Positions 1 to 7,017 of a stretch of 21,317 bases of DNA are shown here, piece by piece; positions within the stretch are counted from its first letter, which is position 1, and each line of letters begins with the position of its first letter. Position numbers and translations under genes: made by a program. The DNA is from Rhabdothermincola_A sp041688815 (GTDB lineage Bacteria > Actinomycetota > Acidimicrobiia > Acidimicrobiales > Acidimicrobilacustridaceae), in the NCBI GenBank assembly GCA_041688815.1, contig JBDNHK010000020.1, positions 1-21,317 on the forward strand, in the 5' to 3' direction. The notes below the pieces were generated by a model. That model saw only the letters and a program-made list of their open reading frames with translations. It was not told the origin of the DNA and did not search any database.

Positions 1-107
1 CCGCTAACCCCGACCGATTCCGGCACCGCCGACCCACACCGCCCCGGCTACCCACCGTCGCCTGGATCAACGAACCATCCCGAGAAGCACTCATACAGAG
101 CAAGTAA
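1..107 (+). pseudogene. 3' end of IS3-family transposase OrfB (cut by window edge)
   Basis: The frame beginning at base 3 is open to a TAA at 105-107. It reads as the C-terminal tail typical of IS3-family OrfB (DDE integrase-type) transposases: a basic ANPDRF segment, a Pro-rich stretch, then VAWINEPSREALIQSK. The catalytic core lies outside the window, so whether the element is intact cannot be judged. An inverted-repeat-like end follows at 118-144. The same type of element appears again, as its opposite end, near 1059. The assignment rests on the recognisable tail sequence and the matching terminal repeat. Confidence 0.6.
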
Positions 108-117
108 CCCGCTCGTG

Positions 118-144
118 TCTCAAACTCCTTGACAGGCTCCGGAC
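118..144. repeat. Probable right terminal inverted repeat of the IS3-family element
   Basis: Read inward on the minus strand, this 27-base stretch begins GTCCGG and ends TTTGAGA. The probable left end at 1059-1085 begins GTCTGG and ends TTTGAGA with exactly the same spacing (20 bases from the first G to the first T of TTTGAGA). The middle portions differ. The exact outer boundary is not certain. Confidence 0.45.
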
Positions 145-398
145 TGCCGCTGGCGACCACGGGAGGTCTGGTCGAGGCACTCCCTGTTGCACGTCTCTCG
201 CTCCTGGGGAGTGGCCACGTCTCGAAGGATCGAGATGATCGTCTCGGTCCGGTCGACCGAGACCTTGAACCGACGCCTCCCCCAGAAAGCGCTCTGCGAA
301 CCAGCGGATGTGCTGAACGAAGGGCCATACTAAATCTCCCAGCCCGAACGGCACGCAGCCTTCCCTTCAGTGACACTACCCAACGAGGAACACAAGCC
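145..398. other. Gap between IS3 end and NTF2-like gene, no supported gene
   Basis: Open frames exist on both strands here, including an upstream extension of the following gene. None has a recognisable product or a good ribosome binding site. It may be decayed sequence, since it lies directly behind an insertion-sequence end. Confidence 0.4.
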
Positions 399-929
399 GT
401 GACTGACACCATCCTGCAGCAGAACCTCGATGCCGTCTTCCAAGCCCATATGGACGCCGAACTATCGGGCGACCTCGACAAGACATTGGCGACGATGGCA
501 CCCAATCCGCATCTCCTGAGCGTGCCGACGATGGTGGGAGGCCAAGGCTCGGAGAGCGTACGAACATTCTACGCGAAACGGTTGATCGGCCAGTTCTTCC
601 CGCCCGACGTGAAGTTCGAGACGATCTCGCGGACCTACAGCAACGAGCGGCTTGTCGATGAACTCATCATCTCCTTTACGCACACCACCAAGATTGATTG
701 GATGCTCCCAGGCGTCGATCCCACCGGCAAACACGTCGAAGTGGTCTTTGTCGTGATCGTCGGGATAGAGGGCGACAAGGTCTCCTACGAGCACATCATC
801 TGGGACCAAGCGAACGTGCTGGTGCAAATTGGCCTCCTCGACCCGACTGGCCTCCCTGTCACTGGAGCCGGTGCTGCGGCGAAACTGAGGAATCCTGCTT
901 TGCCTGATCCTTTCTTCGGCGAAGGCTAG
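399..929 (+). CDS. NTF2/SnoaL-like fold protein
   Basis: A 176-residue protein of the nuclear-transport-factor-2 / SnoaL-like superfamily, small cone-shaped alpha+beta proteins that act as enzymes or ligand-binding domains. The N-terminal helix (LQQNLDAVFQAHMDAELSGD), the MAPNPHLLSVPTMVGG segment, the FYAKRLIGQFFPPD helix and the C-terminal strands ending YEHIIWDQANVLVQIGLLD give the overall pattern. Similar proteins are often annotated as ester-cyclase-like or as partners of dienelactone hydrolases, but substrate and activity cannot be read from the sequence. I chose the GTG at 399 because GAGGAA lies about 8 bases upstream; the frame stays open further upstream without another good start. 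The gene stands alone between two broken IS3 ends and its codons use A/T at third positions more than neighbouring genes, which suggests acquisition by transfer. Confidence 0.8.
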   Translation: MTDTILQQNLDAVFQAHMDAELSGDLDKTLATMAPNPHLLSVPTMVGGQGSESVRTFYAKRLIGQFFPPDVKFETISRTYSNERLVDELIISFTHTTKIDWMLPGVDPTGKHVEVVFVVIVGIEGDKVSYEHIIWDQANVLVQIGLLDPTGLPVTGAGAAAKLRNPALPDPFFGEG

Positions 930-1058
930 AGAGCAAGGAAGCCCGAGGAGCCAGGACATAGAGGGTTTGTGGAGGGTTGAACATCGCAGGCCTTTTGCCG
1001 ATGACCCCCCTGCCAACAGAAGCGAACCTTATTGACCTCGCTGCATGAAGCGCCCCGG

Positions 1059-1085
1059 GTCTGGTGGAGGCTCCAGCCTTTGAGA
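1059..1085. repeat. Probable left terminal inverted repeat of a second IS3-family copy
   Basis: GTCTGG at 1059 and TTTGAGA at 1079 match, at identical spacing, the inverted end at 118-144. It sits 11 bases before the start codon of the orfA remnant, which is where an IS3 left end is expected. The interior of the repeat is not well conserved. Confidence 0.4.
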
Positions 1086-1096
1086 AGGATGGAGAG

Positions 1097-1237
1097 ATGC
1101 CTCGAAATGGGAAGTACCCCGACGAGCTTCGTCAGCGGGCGATCCGGATGGTCCTGGACCACGATCGCGAGTACGGATAGCAATAGGAGAGGATATGCCC
1201 AGTCGCCGAGAAGCTGGGACCGAAGGCCGAGACGGCC
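1097..1237 (+). pseudogene. IS3-family OrfA remnant with two in-frame TAG codons
   Basis: From ATG 1097 the frame reads as a typical IS3 OrfA helix-turn-helix start (MPRNGKYPDELRQRAIRM, then VLDHDREYG), then TAG at 1178, CAA, TAG at 1184, and continues in the same frame with ICPVAEKLGPKAETA. In intact OrfA proteins this stretch is usually EYGS-x-W-E-A-ICSVAEKLG, so the two stops probably stand where Ser and Trp codons were; TGG to TAG is a single change. The homology ends near 1237, where the OrfA sequence would normally continue into a leucine-zipper region. It is a dead fragment, oriented like the orfB end at the left edge. Confidence 0.65.
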
Positions 1238-1411
1238 TTGGCCTTGGCTCCCGGGGCGAAGCGCGAGATCCAGAACTCGGGTGGTCGGTTGCCGGGCCAG
1301 GGCATGGTCAAGGCCGGCGTCGTCTGCAGTTGGGTGACCGTCGGCGTGGTCGTTATCGGTGTGCTCTTGGTGATCGCGGCCGTCATCCTCTCGTCCGTCA
1401 GCAGCATTTAG
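1238..1411 (+). pseudogene. C-terminal remnant of a DUF4190-type membrane protein
   Basis: In the same frame as the orfA remnant, the sequence continues LALAPGAKREIQNSGGR, then GQGMVKAGVV, then one strongly hydrophobic segment ending at TAG 1409-1411. The A-K-R-E-I-Q-N-S-G-G-R block followed by G-x-G-M-x-x-A-G and a transmembrane helix is the usual second half of DUF4190 domains, small actinobacterial membrane proteins of unknown role. The first transmembrane helix and any start codon are missing. It is best read as a gene tail left by an IS-linked rearrangement. A short protein from the internal ATG at 1304 cannot be excluded but has no visible ribosome binding site. Confidence 0.5.
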
Positions 1412-1435
1412 CACGCAGTGATCGCCAGGCACTGC

Positions 1436-2920
1436 TCATGCAGGGTGGTCACCGATCGCGTCGCGCGCGATGCCATCGAGGAGTCCGGGGAAGACCAACC
1501 GGTGGAAGGGTGCCACGGTGTACCAGTACCCGCGCCCGAGCAGGCCACGGGGACGAAAGCGGGCTGTTTGCACGAGGCGCGTTCCGGCACCGACGGGTTC
1601 CATCGACCACTCGAGCCATGCCTCGCCCGGAAGGCGCATCTCGGCGTGCAGCACCAGCAAGCGGTCGACGTCGAGGTTCTCGACGCGCCAGAAATCAACG
1701 GGGGCGCCGACTGACAACATTTCGGGGTGGCGGCGGCCTCGTCGCAACCCGGGTCCACCCGCGATCTGGTCGAGGAGACCGCGTGCTTTCCACAGGAGCT
1801 CACCCCTGTACCACCCGCGTTCGCCGCCCACCCGGCACACCGCTTGCCAGGTACGGTGCACATCGGCGTCCACGACGACGACACGGACATCGGTGAGCTC
1901 GGTGCCACCGGTCCAGTCCGGGTCGGTTGCCCAGGATTGCCACACCGGCGAGGACGCGTCGTCGAACTTCGTCGGAACGTCGCCCACCGCGGTTCTGCCG
2001 ATCGCCCTGTGGATCGCTTCCGCGAGCGGGACCTGCTCGAAGGGGAAGAGCACCTCGGCCCGCCGATCAGTGACGACCACCGTGTTGACCAGCGAGTCGA
2101 CCAGCGGACGGGCGAGCTGAGCGGGTACCGGCGTGACAAGCCCGACCCACAGCGACGACAAGCGCGGAGTCAACACCGGCACCGGGATCAACCTGCGCTT
2201 GGTGAGCCCAGCCTGCTGCGCATAGAGCGCCATCAGCTCGGCGTACGACACCACCTCGGGGCCACCGATCTCGAGAATGCCCGCGAGCGGCGCCGGCTCT
2301 GCGACCGCTCGGACGAGATAGAAGAGGACGTCACGGATCGAGATCGGTTGGCACTGCGTCGACACCCACTTCGGGGTGACCATGACCGGCAGGACTTCGG
2401 TCAGGTACCGCAACATCTCGAAGCTCGCCGACCCCGAGCCGATCACCACCGCGGCTCGCAACTCCACGGTCTCGACGGGCCCGGCGGCCAGTACCCGGCC
2501 GGCCTCATGGCGGCTCCGCAGGTGAGCACTGAGTTGGCTTCCGTCCTCGCCGAGACCACCGAGGTAGACGATCCGCTGCACTCCTGCAACTTCAGCCGCG
2601 CCACGGAAGTTCTCCGCCAGGGCGCGCTCGCGGGCAACCCAGTCCGGGCCCTCTCCGATGCTGTGCACCAGGTACACCGCAACGTCAACGTCCTTCATCG
2701 CCTCACCGAGGTCGCCGCCGATATCCGCCCGAACCACCTCGACGTGAGTGCGCCAAGGGGCTTCATCGAGCTTGCGCGGATCGCGTACGACGCACCGCAC
2801 CGTGTGCCCATCCTCGAGGAGCTCAGGAACGAGCCGGCCACCAACGTAACCCGACGCTCCGGTCACGAGGACGCGTCTCGAACGGCGCGGCTCATCGCTC
2901 CCAGTGGCCAGGTTCGTCAC
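1436..2920 (-). CDS. NAD(P)-binding epimerase-like protein with C-terminal DUF2867
   Basis: A 494-residue protein. The N-terminal half is an atypical/extended SDR Rossmann fold with T-G-A-S-G-Y-V-G-G at residues 20-28, matching the TGxxGxxG dinucleotide site, followed by an R-x-x-R-D-P-R-K segment typical of NADP-preferring NmrA/YbjT-like proteins. The C-terminal part, from about residue 330, resembles DUF2867, with the pattern HPEMLSVGAPVDFWRV followed by an amphipathic region around LPGEAWLEW. Such two-domain proteins are annotated as NAD(P)H-binding or DUF2867 proteins; the substrate is unknown. The GTG start at 2920 has no good Shine-Dalgarno sequence but has TAGAGT six bases upstream, fitting a leaderless message. 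It faces the IS-derived patch and does not look like part of it. Confidence 0.8.
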   Translation of the reverse strand: MTNLATGSDEPRRSRRVLVTGASGYVGGRLVPELLEDGHTVRCVVRDPRKLDEAPWRTHVEVVRADIGGDLGEAMKDVDVAVYLVHSIGEGPDWVARERALAENFRGAAEVAGVQRIVYLGGLGEDGSQLSAHLRSRHEAGRVLAAGPVETVELRAAVVIGSGSASFEMLRYLTEVLPVMVTPKWVSTQCQPISIRDVLFYLVRAVAEPAPLAGILEIGGPEVVSYAELMALYAQQAGLTKRRLIPVPVLTPRLSSLWVGLVTPVPAQLARPLVDSLVNTVVVTDRRAEVLFPFEQVPLAEAIHRAIGRTAVGDVPTKFDDASSPVWQSWATDPDWTGGTELTDVRVVVVDADVHRTWQAVCRVGGERGWYRGELLWKARGLLDQIAGGPGLRRGRRHPEMLSVGAPVDFWRVENLDVDRLLVLHAEMRLPGEAWLEWSMEPVGAGTRLVQTARFRPRGLLGRGYWYTVAPFHRLVFPGLLDGIARDAIGDHPA

Positions 2921-2926
2921 CTCGTG

Positions 2927-2932
2927 ACTCTA
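2927..2932 (-). promoter_or_regulatory. Candidate leaderless -10 element for the epimerase/DUF2867 gene
   Basis: On the minus strand TAGAGT (TANNNT) ends six bases before the GTG at 2920. This spacing would place the transcription start at or next to the start codon. No convincing -35 hexamer is visible. Confidence 0.4.
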
Positions 2933-3028
2933 CGGGCGCTTCGGAGCGGGGAGCGAAGTTGGCCGGGACCGTTCACCAGCCAGGCCGGGGTCCCGCCATC
3001 ATCACGGCACTGCGCCGGGGCCAGGGCC

Positions 3029-3760
3029 CTACGCCAGGGTGCCGCCGTCGACGCGGAGGCAGGTGCCGTTGACGTGGGCGGCGTCGTCGGACGCGAGGAA
3101 GGCAATGGCGCCAGCCACGGTCTCGGGGCCACGTACCTGCTCGATCGGGGAGATGCGGGCGAACAACTCGAAGTCGAGACCCTCGGGCGGGAACTCGATC
3201 TCGCGGATCGGTGTCTCGACGCCACCAGGGGCCACCGCGTTCACCCGCAGCCCCCGCTTGGCGTACTCGACGGCCAGCGTGTAGGTCATCGACACCACCC
3301 CGCCCTTGCTGGCGGCGTAGGCCAGCATCCACGGGTGCCCCGACAGGCTCGAGGTCGAGGCAGCCATCACGATGTTGCCCTTGGTCTCGAGCAGATGCGG
3401 AATGCACTCACGGGTGACCAGGAAGGTGCCGGTGAGGTTCACCGCCAGGAGACGGTTCCACTGCTCGATGGTGACCTCGTGGCTGTGCGTCACCATGCGC
3501 AGAATCCCGGCGATGTTGCACAACACGTCGAGTCGTCCGAACTCCTGCACCACCTCGGCCACCATCGCCACCACCGCCCCTTCGTCGCTGATGTCGCACA
3601 CCCACGAACGGGCAGGCACCCCGGCGGCCCGGGCCGCTTCGGCCGCGGCGGCGACGGCGTCGGCCTGCACGTCGACGCACGCCAACGTGGCACGGCGCAC
3701 CGCAGGCCTGGGACCGAATCGTTGCATCGCGTCGTCGGGCACCGAGACGTGTTCTCCCAT
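3029..3760 (-). pseudogene. Short-chain dehydrogenase lacking the N-terminal cofactor-binding motif
   Basis: From ATG 3760 the frame gives 243 residues. From about residue 24 it is a classical SDR: TLACVDVQADAV (second beta strand), CDISD with the adenine-contacting Asp, CNIAG (82-85), catalytic Ser near 135, Tyr148-xxx-Lys152 in AYAASKGG, then NAVAPGGVETP and the C-terminal VDGGTLA. The first strand and the TGxxxGIG glycine motif that normally precede this are missing; residues 1-23 (MGEHVSVPDDAMQRFGPRPA and on) do not resemble them, and none of the three minus-strand frames between 3700 and 3860 supplies the motif. There is no ribosome binding site before ATG 3760. The likely explanation is an N-terminal deletion or replacement that leaves no NAD(P)-binding loop. 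A translated but inactive or altered protein is possible. Confidence 0.65.
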
Positions 3761-3857
3761 AACGACAACGGGGGCCTCGGCCAGCGACGAGGGCTGGCTC
3801 TGGCGGCCAGGCCCGACCTCACCGATCCGATCACTGCTCGTGGTCTTCCCCTCGGCC

Positions 3858-4349
3858 TCAGCAGCCCAGCTGTTCCTTGACCGGGTCGAGGCGGGCGGCG
3901 TAGCCGTCGAGAGCCGACTCGATCGCGGCGCGTCGTTCCTCGGCCCCACCCTGGGCCCCCGCGACGGCGGTGTCGAGCTGCGTCTGGGCGTCTTCGAGTC
4001 CGGTGCTCGTGCCGGCGGGCACCCGATCTCCGAGCGACGAGACGGCAGTCGTGGCCAGGTTGGCCGCCGCCTGCACCTGGTCGAGCTGTCCGGGCGCCAG
4101 CGTCTCGAGGTCGATCCCGGTGATGTCCTCCTGCACACTGGTGATCGCCGCGCACACCGGTGCGGTGGCGACATCGCTCACCGCCTGCTGAACGACACCA
4201 CCACATCCGCTGGCGGCCAGCGCGACACCGACCATCGCCGCCCCGAGAACGGCCGAACGATGCCGGGGCGAGCGCCCACGGATCCGGCGCGGGCGGGCGA
4301 GGAGCGGTTGCTGCCTCGGGATCGTCTCGGGTTCAAGCCTTGAGTTCAT
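3858..4349 (-). CDS. Small putative lipoprotein, unknown function
   Basis: A 163-residue protein. The N-terminus carries an Arg-rich stretch followed by a hydrophobic helix and a lipobox, LAASGC, with the probable lipidated Cys at about residue 49. The predicted mature part is helical, rich in Ala, Gln and Asp, with a Cys soon after the lipobox (APVCAAI) and a C-terminal Cys as the last residue, which could pair. Function is not recognised. The annotated start gives an unusually long region before the hydrophobic helix, so a start further in, for example the Met near residue 39, is possible, although it would shorten the signal peptide and remove its positive charges. It begins 52 bases after the ferredoxin stop and may be co-transcribed with the P450 pair. 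Confidence 0.65.
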   Translation of the reverse strand: MNSRLEPETIPRQQPLLARPRRIRGRSPRHRSAVLGAAMVGVALAASGCGGVVQQAVSDVATAPVCAAITSVQEDITGIDLETLAPGQLDQVQAAANLATTAVSSLGDRVPAGTSTGLEDAQTQLDTAVAGAQGGAEERRAAIESALDGYAARLDPVKEQLGC

Positions 4350-4401
4350 GGTGACAGCACACCACGTTCGGAGCCGAGCGCACCGTCACCCCCGGCTCGG
4401 G

Positions 4402-4596
4402 TCATTCCTCGATGGTGATGGCGAACTCGGGGCAGTTGTCGGCGGCCAGACGGGCAGCAGCCTGCTGGTCGGTGGGAACCGCTCCGGTGACCAGGAGCAC
4501 CGCGTACCCCTCGTCGTCGGAATCGAACAGGTCGGGAGCCAGGACGTAGCAGCGGCCGTGCCCCTGGCACCTGGACCGGTCGTAGACGATGCGCAT
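4402..4596 (-). CDS. Single-cluster ferredoxin partner of the P450
   Basis: A 64-residue acidic ferredoxin of the small actinobacterial type that passes electrons to cytochromes P450. The cluster ligands are Cys10, Cys16 and Cys55 (NCPE), with His13 in the place where four-iron ferredoxins have a Cys (C-Q-G-H-G-R-C). This predicts a 3Fe-4S cluster, or a 4Fe-4S cluster with unusual ligation; His at this site is known from P450-linked ferredoxins in mycobacteria. The start ATG shares one base with the P450 stop (TGATG), so the two are almost certainly translated together. No ferredoxin reductase is encoded nearby, so one must be supplied from elsewhere. Confidence 0.9.
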   Translation of the reverse strand: MRIVYDRSRCQGHGRCYVLAPDLFDSDDEGYAVLLVTGAVPTDQQAAARLAADNCPEFAITIEE

Positions 4597-5819
4597 CAGG
4601 CTTCGCCCCCGCGGGCCGACACCCGCACCGGCAGCTCGCGGGGACCGCGCACCTGACCGGTGGACCACACCACGGCGGCCGGGTCGGCCAGCTCGAAGTC
4701 CGGGACCCGCTTCAGCCATTCGTCGATGGCGACGGTGAGCTCGAGCCGAGCCAGGTTCGACCCGGCACAACGGTGGATGCCGACCCCGAAGGCCACGTGG
4801 CGGTTGCGCTCGCGGTCGATGATGAAGCGGTCGGCGTCCTCGAAGGCTTCGGGGTCACGGTTGGCCGAAGGGAACGACAACAGCACCCAGTCGCGCTCGG
4901 CGATGTGGGCGCCGCCCACCTCGACGTCGGTGGCGGCGATGCGGGCCATGGTGACCGGCGAGTAGAACCGCAGGAACTCCTCGACCGCGATGGGCAGCAG
5001 CTCGGGTTCGGCCCGCAGACGCGCCCGATCGGCCGGGTTGGTGGCCAGGTGCCAGAGGCTGGCCCCGATGGCCGACCAGGTGGTGTCGATCCCGGCGATC
5101 AACAGAAGACCGATGGTGCCGCGCACGTGGTCCTCGGTCAGCGGCTCGCCGTCCATCTCGGCGTCGAGCAGGTAGCTGACGAGATCGTCCTGAGGATGAA
5201 CGCGGCGGTCGGCGATCACGTTGGTCAGGTAGTAGTCGAGCGTGTCCTCGTACTCGATGGTCTCGAAACCCTCCCCGGGGTTCTCGAGGATCCGGTGGAT
5301 CCACACCCGGAAACGGTCACCGTCCTCGCGGGGAACCCCGAGCATCTCGGCGATCACCCGCACCGGGATGTGCTGGGCGTAGTCGCGAGCGGCGTCCACC
5401 ACGGCGTCGTGGCCGACCAGAACCTCGTCGAGCAGCTCCCGGCAGGTCTGGCGGGTGGCTTCCTCCCACCGGGCGATGGCCTTCGGCGCAAAGGCCGGGA
5501 GCAGCAGCCGGCGGGCATCGGCGTGGAAGGGCGGGTCGGACGTGATGGGGGCGGCGTAGCCCACCGGGGCCAGGCCCACCGGCTTGTAGTCGTTGACGAT
5601 GACGCCCTCGGAACTGAAGTGCTCGGTGTCGTGGGCGATGGCCACCACGTCCTCGTGCCGGGTGGGCAGCCACACCCCGCCGAAGCGGTCGGAGTGGGCA
5701 ACCGGGCATCGCTCGCGGAGATCGTCCCAGACCTCGGGCGCACTGGCGGCGTAGTCGGGGTGGGTGTGATCGAAATCGGTGGCCCAGTCGGTGACGGGTG
5801 CCTTGTCGGTGGTGCTCAT
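4596..5819 (-). CDS. Cytochrome P450
   Basis: A soluble bacterial class I P450 of 407 residues, the usual length. It has the oxygen-binding I-helix AGIDTT (242-247), the K-helix E281-x-x-R284, and the heme loop FGVGIHRCAG with the thiolate Cys351. The acid-alcohol pair in the I helix (Asp246, Thr247) is present, so normal monooxygenase chemistry is expected. Substrate and CYP family are not identifiable by eye. I chose ATG 5819 and not the ATG 24 bases upstream because GAGGAAAGG lies five bases before it. The downstream ferredoxin overlaps by one base, and a lipoprotein and a damaged short-chain dehydrogenase follow, which may be remains of a catabolic or modification cluster. Confidence 0.93.
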   Translation of the reverse strand: MSTTDKAPVTDWATDFDHTHPDYAASAPEVWDDLRERCPVAHSDRFGGVWLPTRHEDVVAIAHDTEHFSSEGVIVNDYKPVGLAPVGYAAPITSDPPFHADARRLLLPAFAPKAIARWEEATRQTCRELLDEVLVGHDAVVDAARDYAQHIPVRVIAEMLGVPREDGDRFRVWIHRILENPGEGFETIEYEDTLDYYLTNVIADRRVHPQDDLVSYLLDAEMDGEPLTEDHVRGTIGLLLIAGIDTTWSAIGASLWHLATNPADRARLRAEPELLPIAVEEFLRFYSPVTMARIAATDVEVGGAHIAERDWVLLSFPSANRDPEAFEDADRFIIDRERNRHVAFGVGIHRCAGSNLARLELTVAIDEWLKRVPDFELADPAAVVWSTGQVRGPRELPVRVSARGGEA

Positions 5820-5909
5820 GGTCGCCTTTCCTCGCTGATCCATCCTGCCCGCAACACGTACGAGAGGGCCAGTCCCACTGATGGAACGGTCAGCGAAGCG
5901 CCACCGGAG

Positions 5910-6491
5910 TCAGCCGAGGTCGAGGTGGGCGATCTCGTTGAACGTGTGGAGCACCCCACCGCGCTCGGTGAGGGCGATGCGCGTGATCGAGGCCGGTGCC
6001 ACCCAGAGGCGCCACGAGGTCTGGTCGCCGGCTCCGAGCGCCCAGGCCACCGAGGCCTTCACCGGCGACACGTGGGTGACGACCACGGTGGTGCCGTCAT
6101 CGGGGCGCAGCTCGGCGACCAGCGCGTCGAGGGCGCCGCCCACCCGCAGCCCGAGGGCGCGCAGGCTCTCGCCGCCCGGCGGCGCGAAGTCCGGGTCGGC
6201 CCGCCACTGCGCCCACGTCTCCGGAGGCACCTCGGCCAGCGGGAGACCGTCGAGCTGGCCGTAGTCGAGCTCGATCCAGCGATCGTCGACCTCGACGGTC
6301 GATCCGAACGCGTCGGCGGTCTGACGGGTCCGCAGCAACGGGCTGGTGATGACCCGATCAACAGAGCCGACGGCCGCAGCCAGGGCCGTCGCCTGGGCGA
6401 CCCCGATGTCGTCGAGGGGTGGGTCGAGGCGCCCGAGCAACCGGCCCGACGCGTTGTGGGCCGTACGCCCGTGGCGAACGACGACGATCAT
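5910..6491 (-). CDS. Histidine phosphatase (phosphoglycerate mutase-like)
   Basis: A 193-residue member of the histidine phosphatase branch 1. It has the phospho-acceptor R-H-G (residues 6-8), the phosphate-binding Arg region SPLLRTRQTA (50-59), the acid residue in ELDYGQLDG (Glu74) and the second catalytic His140 in VVVTHVSPV. The short form and the ELDYG(x)LDG motif fit CobC/alpha-ribazole-phosphatase-like or broad-specificity phosphatases better than true glycolytic mutases. In mycobacteria a similar phosphatase domain is fused to RNase HI and encoded beside a zinc-ribbon protein like the one at 7014-7745, so the linkage here looks conserved. The ATG at 6491 was chosen because the RHG motif must lie near the N-terminus; the frame upstream is the shadow of the membrane-protein gene. 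Confidence 0.88.
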   Translation of the reverse strand: MIVVVRHGRTAHNASGRLLGRLDPPLDDIGVAQATALAAAVGSVDRVITSPLLRTRQTADAFGSTVEVDDRWIELDYGQLDGLPLAEVPPETWAQWRADPDFAPPGGESLRALGLRVGGALDALVAELRPDDGTTVVVTHVSPVKASVAWALGAGDQTSWRLWVAPASITRIALTERGGVLHTFNEIAHLDLG

Positions 6492-6519
6492 CGATGCCGA
6501 CTTGCGGCCCGGCCGGGGC

Positions 6520-7017
6520 TCAACACGCCGGGGGTTGCTCCACGATCCGGTCGAGCCGGCCGGTGCGCAGGAAGCGCCGGCGGGGGCCCGGTTGGTCGAG
6601 GTCGAAGGCCCGCCAGGCCCAGACCAGGCACCCGGCGCCCACCACCTCGAGGAGGAGGATGACCCCGAGAGGACGGCCGACTTCGGGCACGCCACCGTCG
6701 CCGAACGACCATCCGAACACCGGCCACCAAAAGACCGTCGCCCGCGTCCAGATGCCGTCGAGGACCAGGTGCATGAGCAGGCCGATGGGTAGACCGATCC
6801 ACCGCCGGCGCACGAGGCGCCGCTTCTGGGTGGCCAACATGACGACCGCGAGGAGAGCGACCGCGCCCACGAGGGTGTGCAACACGCGGGGCCCACCGAA
6901 CACGACTTCACCGACAGGGAGGATCGACCCGAGCATCACCATGCGGTAGTCGAGGGCGGGACTGCGGAACACCCACCACACGAAGACGAAGCTGACCCCG
7001 GCGAACCAGAGGATCAT
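6520..7017 (-). CDS. Small membrane protein, YdjM-like metal-dependent hydrolase type
   Basis: A 165-residue integral membrane protein with about four hydrophobic segments: roughly 1-18, 45-63, 74-88 and 116-136. His47 in RVLHTL and the HLVLD motif (His83, Asp87) with the nearby WWP resemble the YdjM-like membrane-bound predicted metal hydrolases, but the similarity is weak and activity is unproven. The ATG at 7017 overlaps the stop of the zinc-ribbon gene as ATGA, the typical layout for coupled translation, so it is preferred over the start seven codons upstream. The C-terminal tail is basic and probably cytoplasmic. The phosphatase gene starts 28 bases further on. Confidence 0.75.
   Translation of the reverse strand: MILWFAGVSFVFVWWVFRSPALDYRMVMLGSILPVGEVVFGGPRVLHTLVGAVALLAVVMLATQKRRLVRRRWIGLPIGLLMHLVLDGIWTRATVFWWPVFGWSFGDGGVPEVGRPLGVILLLEVVGAGCLVWAWRAFDLDQPGPRRRFLRTGRLDRIVEQPPAC

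Noticed and set aside
91..354. An 87-codon minus-strand frame at the left edge
   Set aside because: It overlaps the IS3 terminal repeat, has no ribosome binding site and resembles no family I know. It may be decayed sequence.
930..1058. Possible gene or regulatory region after the NTF2-like gene
   Set aside because: No start with a ribosome site, no recognisable protein and no convincing hairpin. I see nothing I can support.
1727..3880. A 717-codon plus-strand frame
   Set aside because: It lies antisense to the epimerase/DUF2867 gene and the SDR, both with clear family motifs. Its translation is Arg/His-rich and matches no family; long antisense frames are common in DNA this GC-rich.
4773..6662. 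A 629-codon plus-strand frame
   Set aside because: Antisense to the P450 and phosphatase genes. Its composition is that of a shadow frame and it has no recognisable motif.
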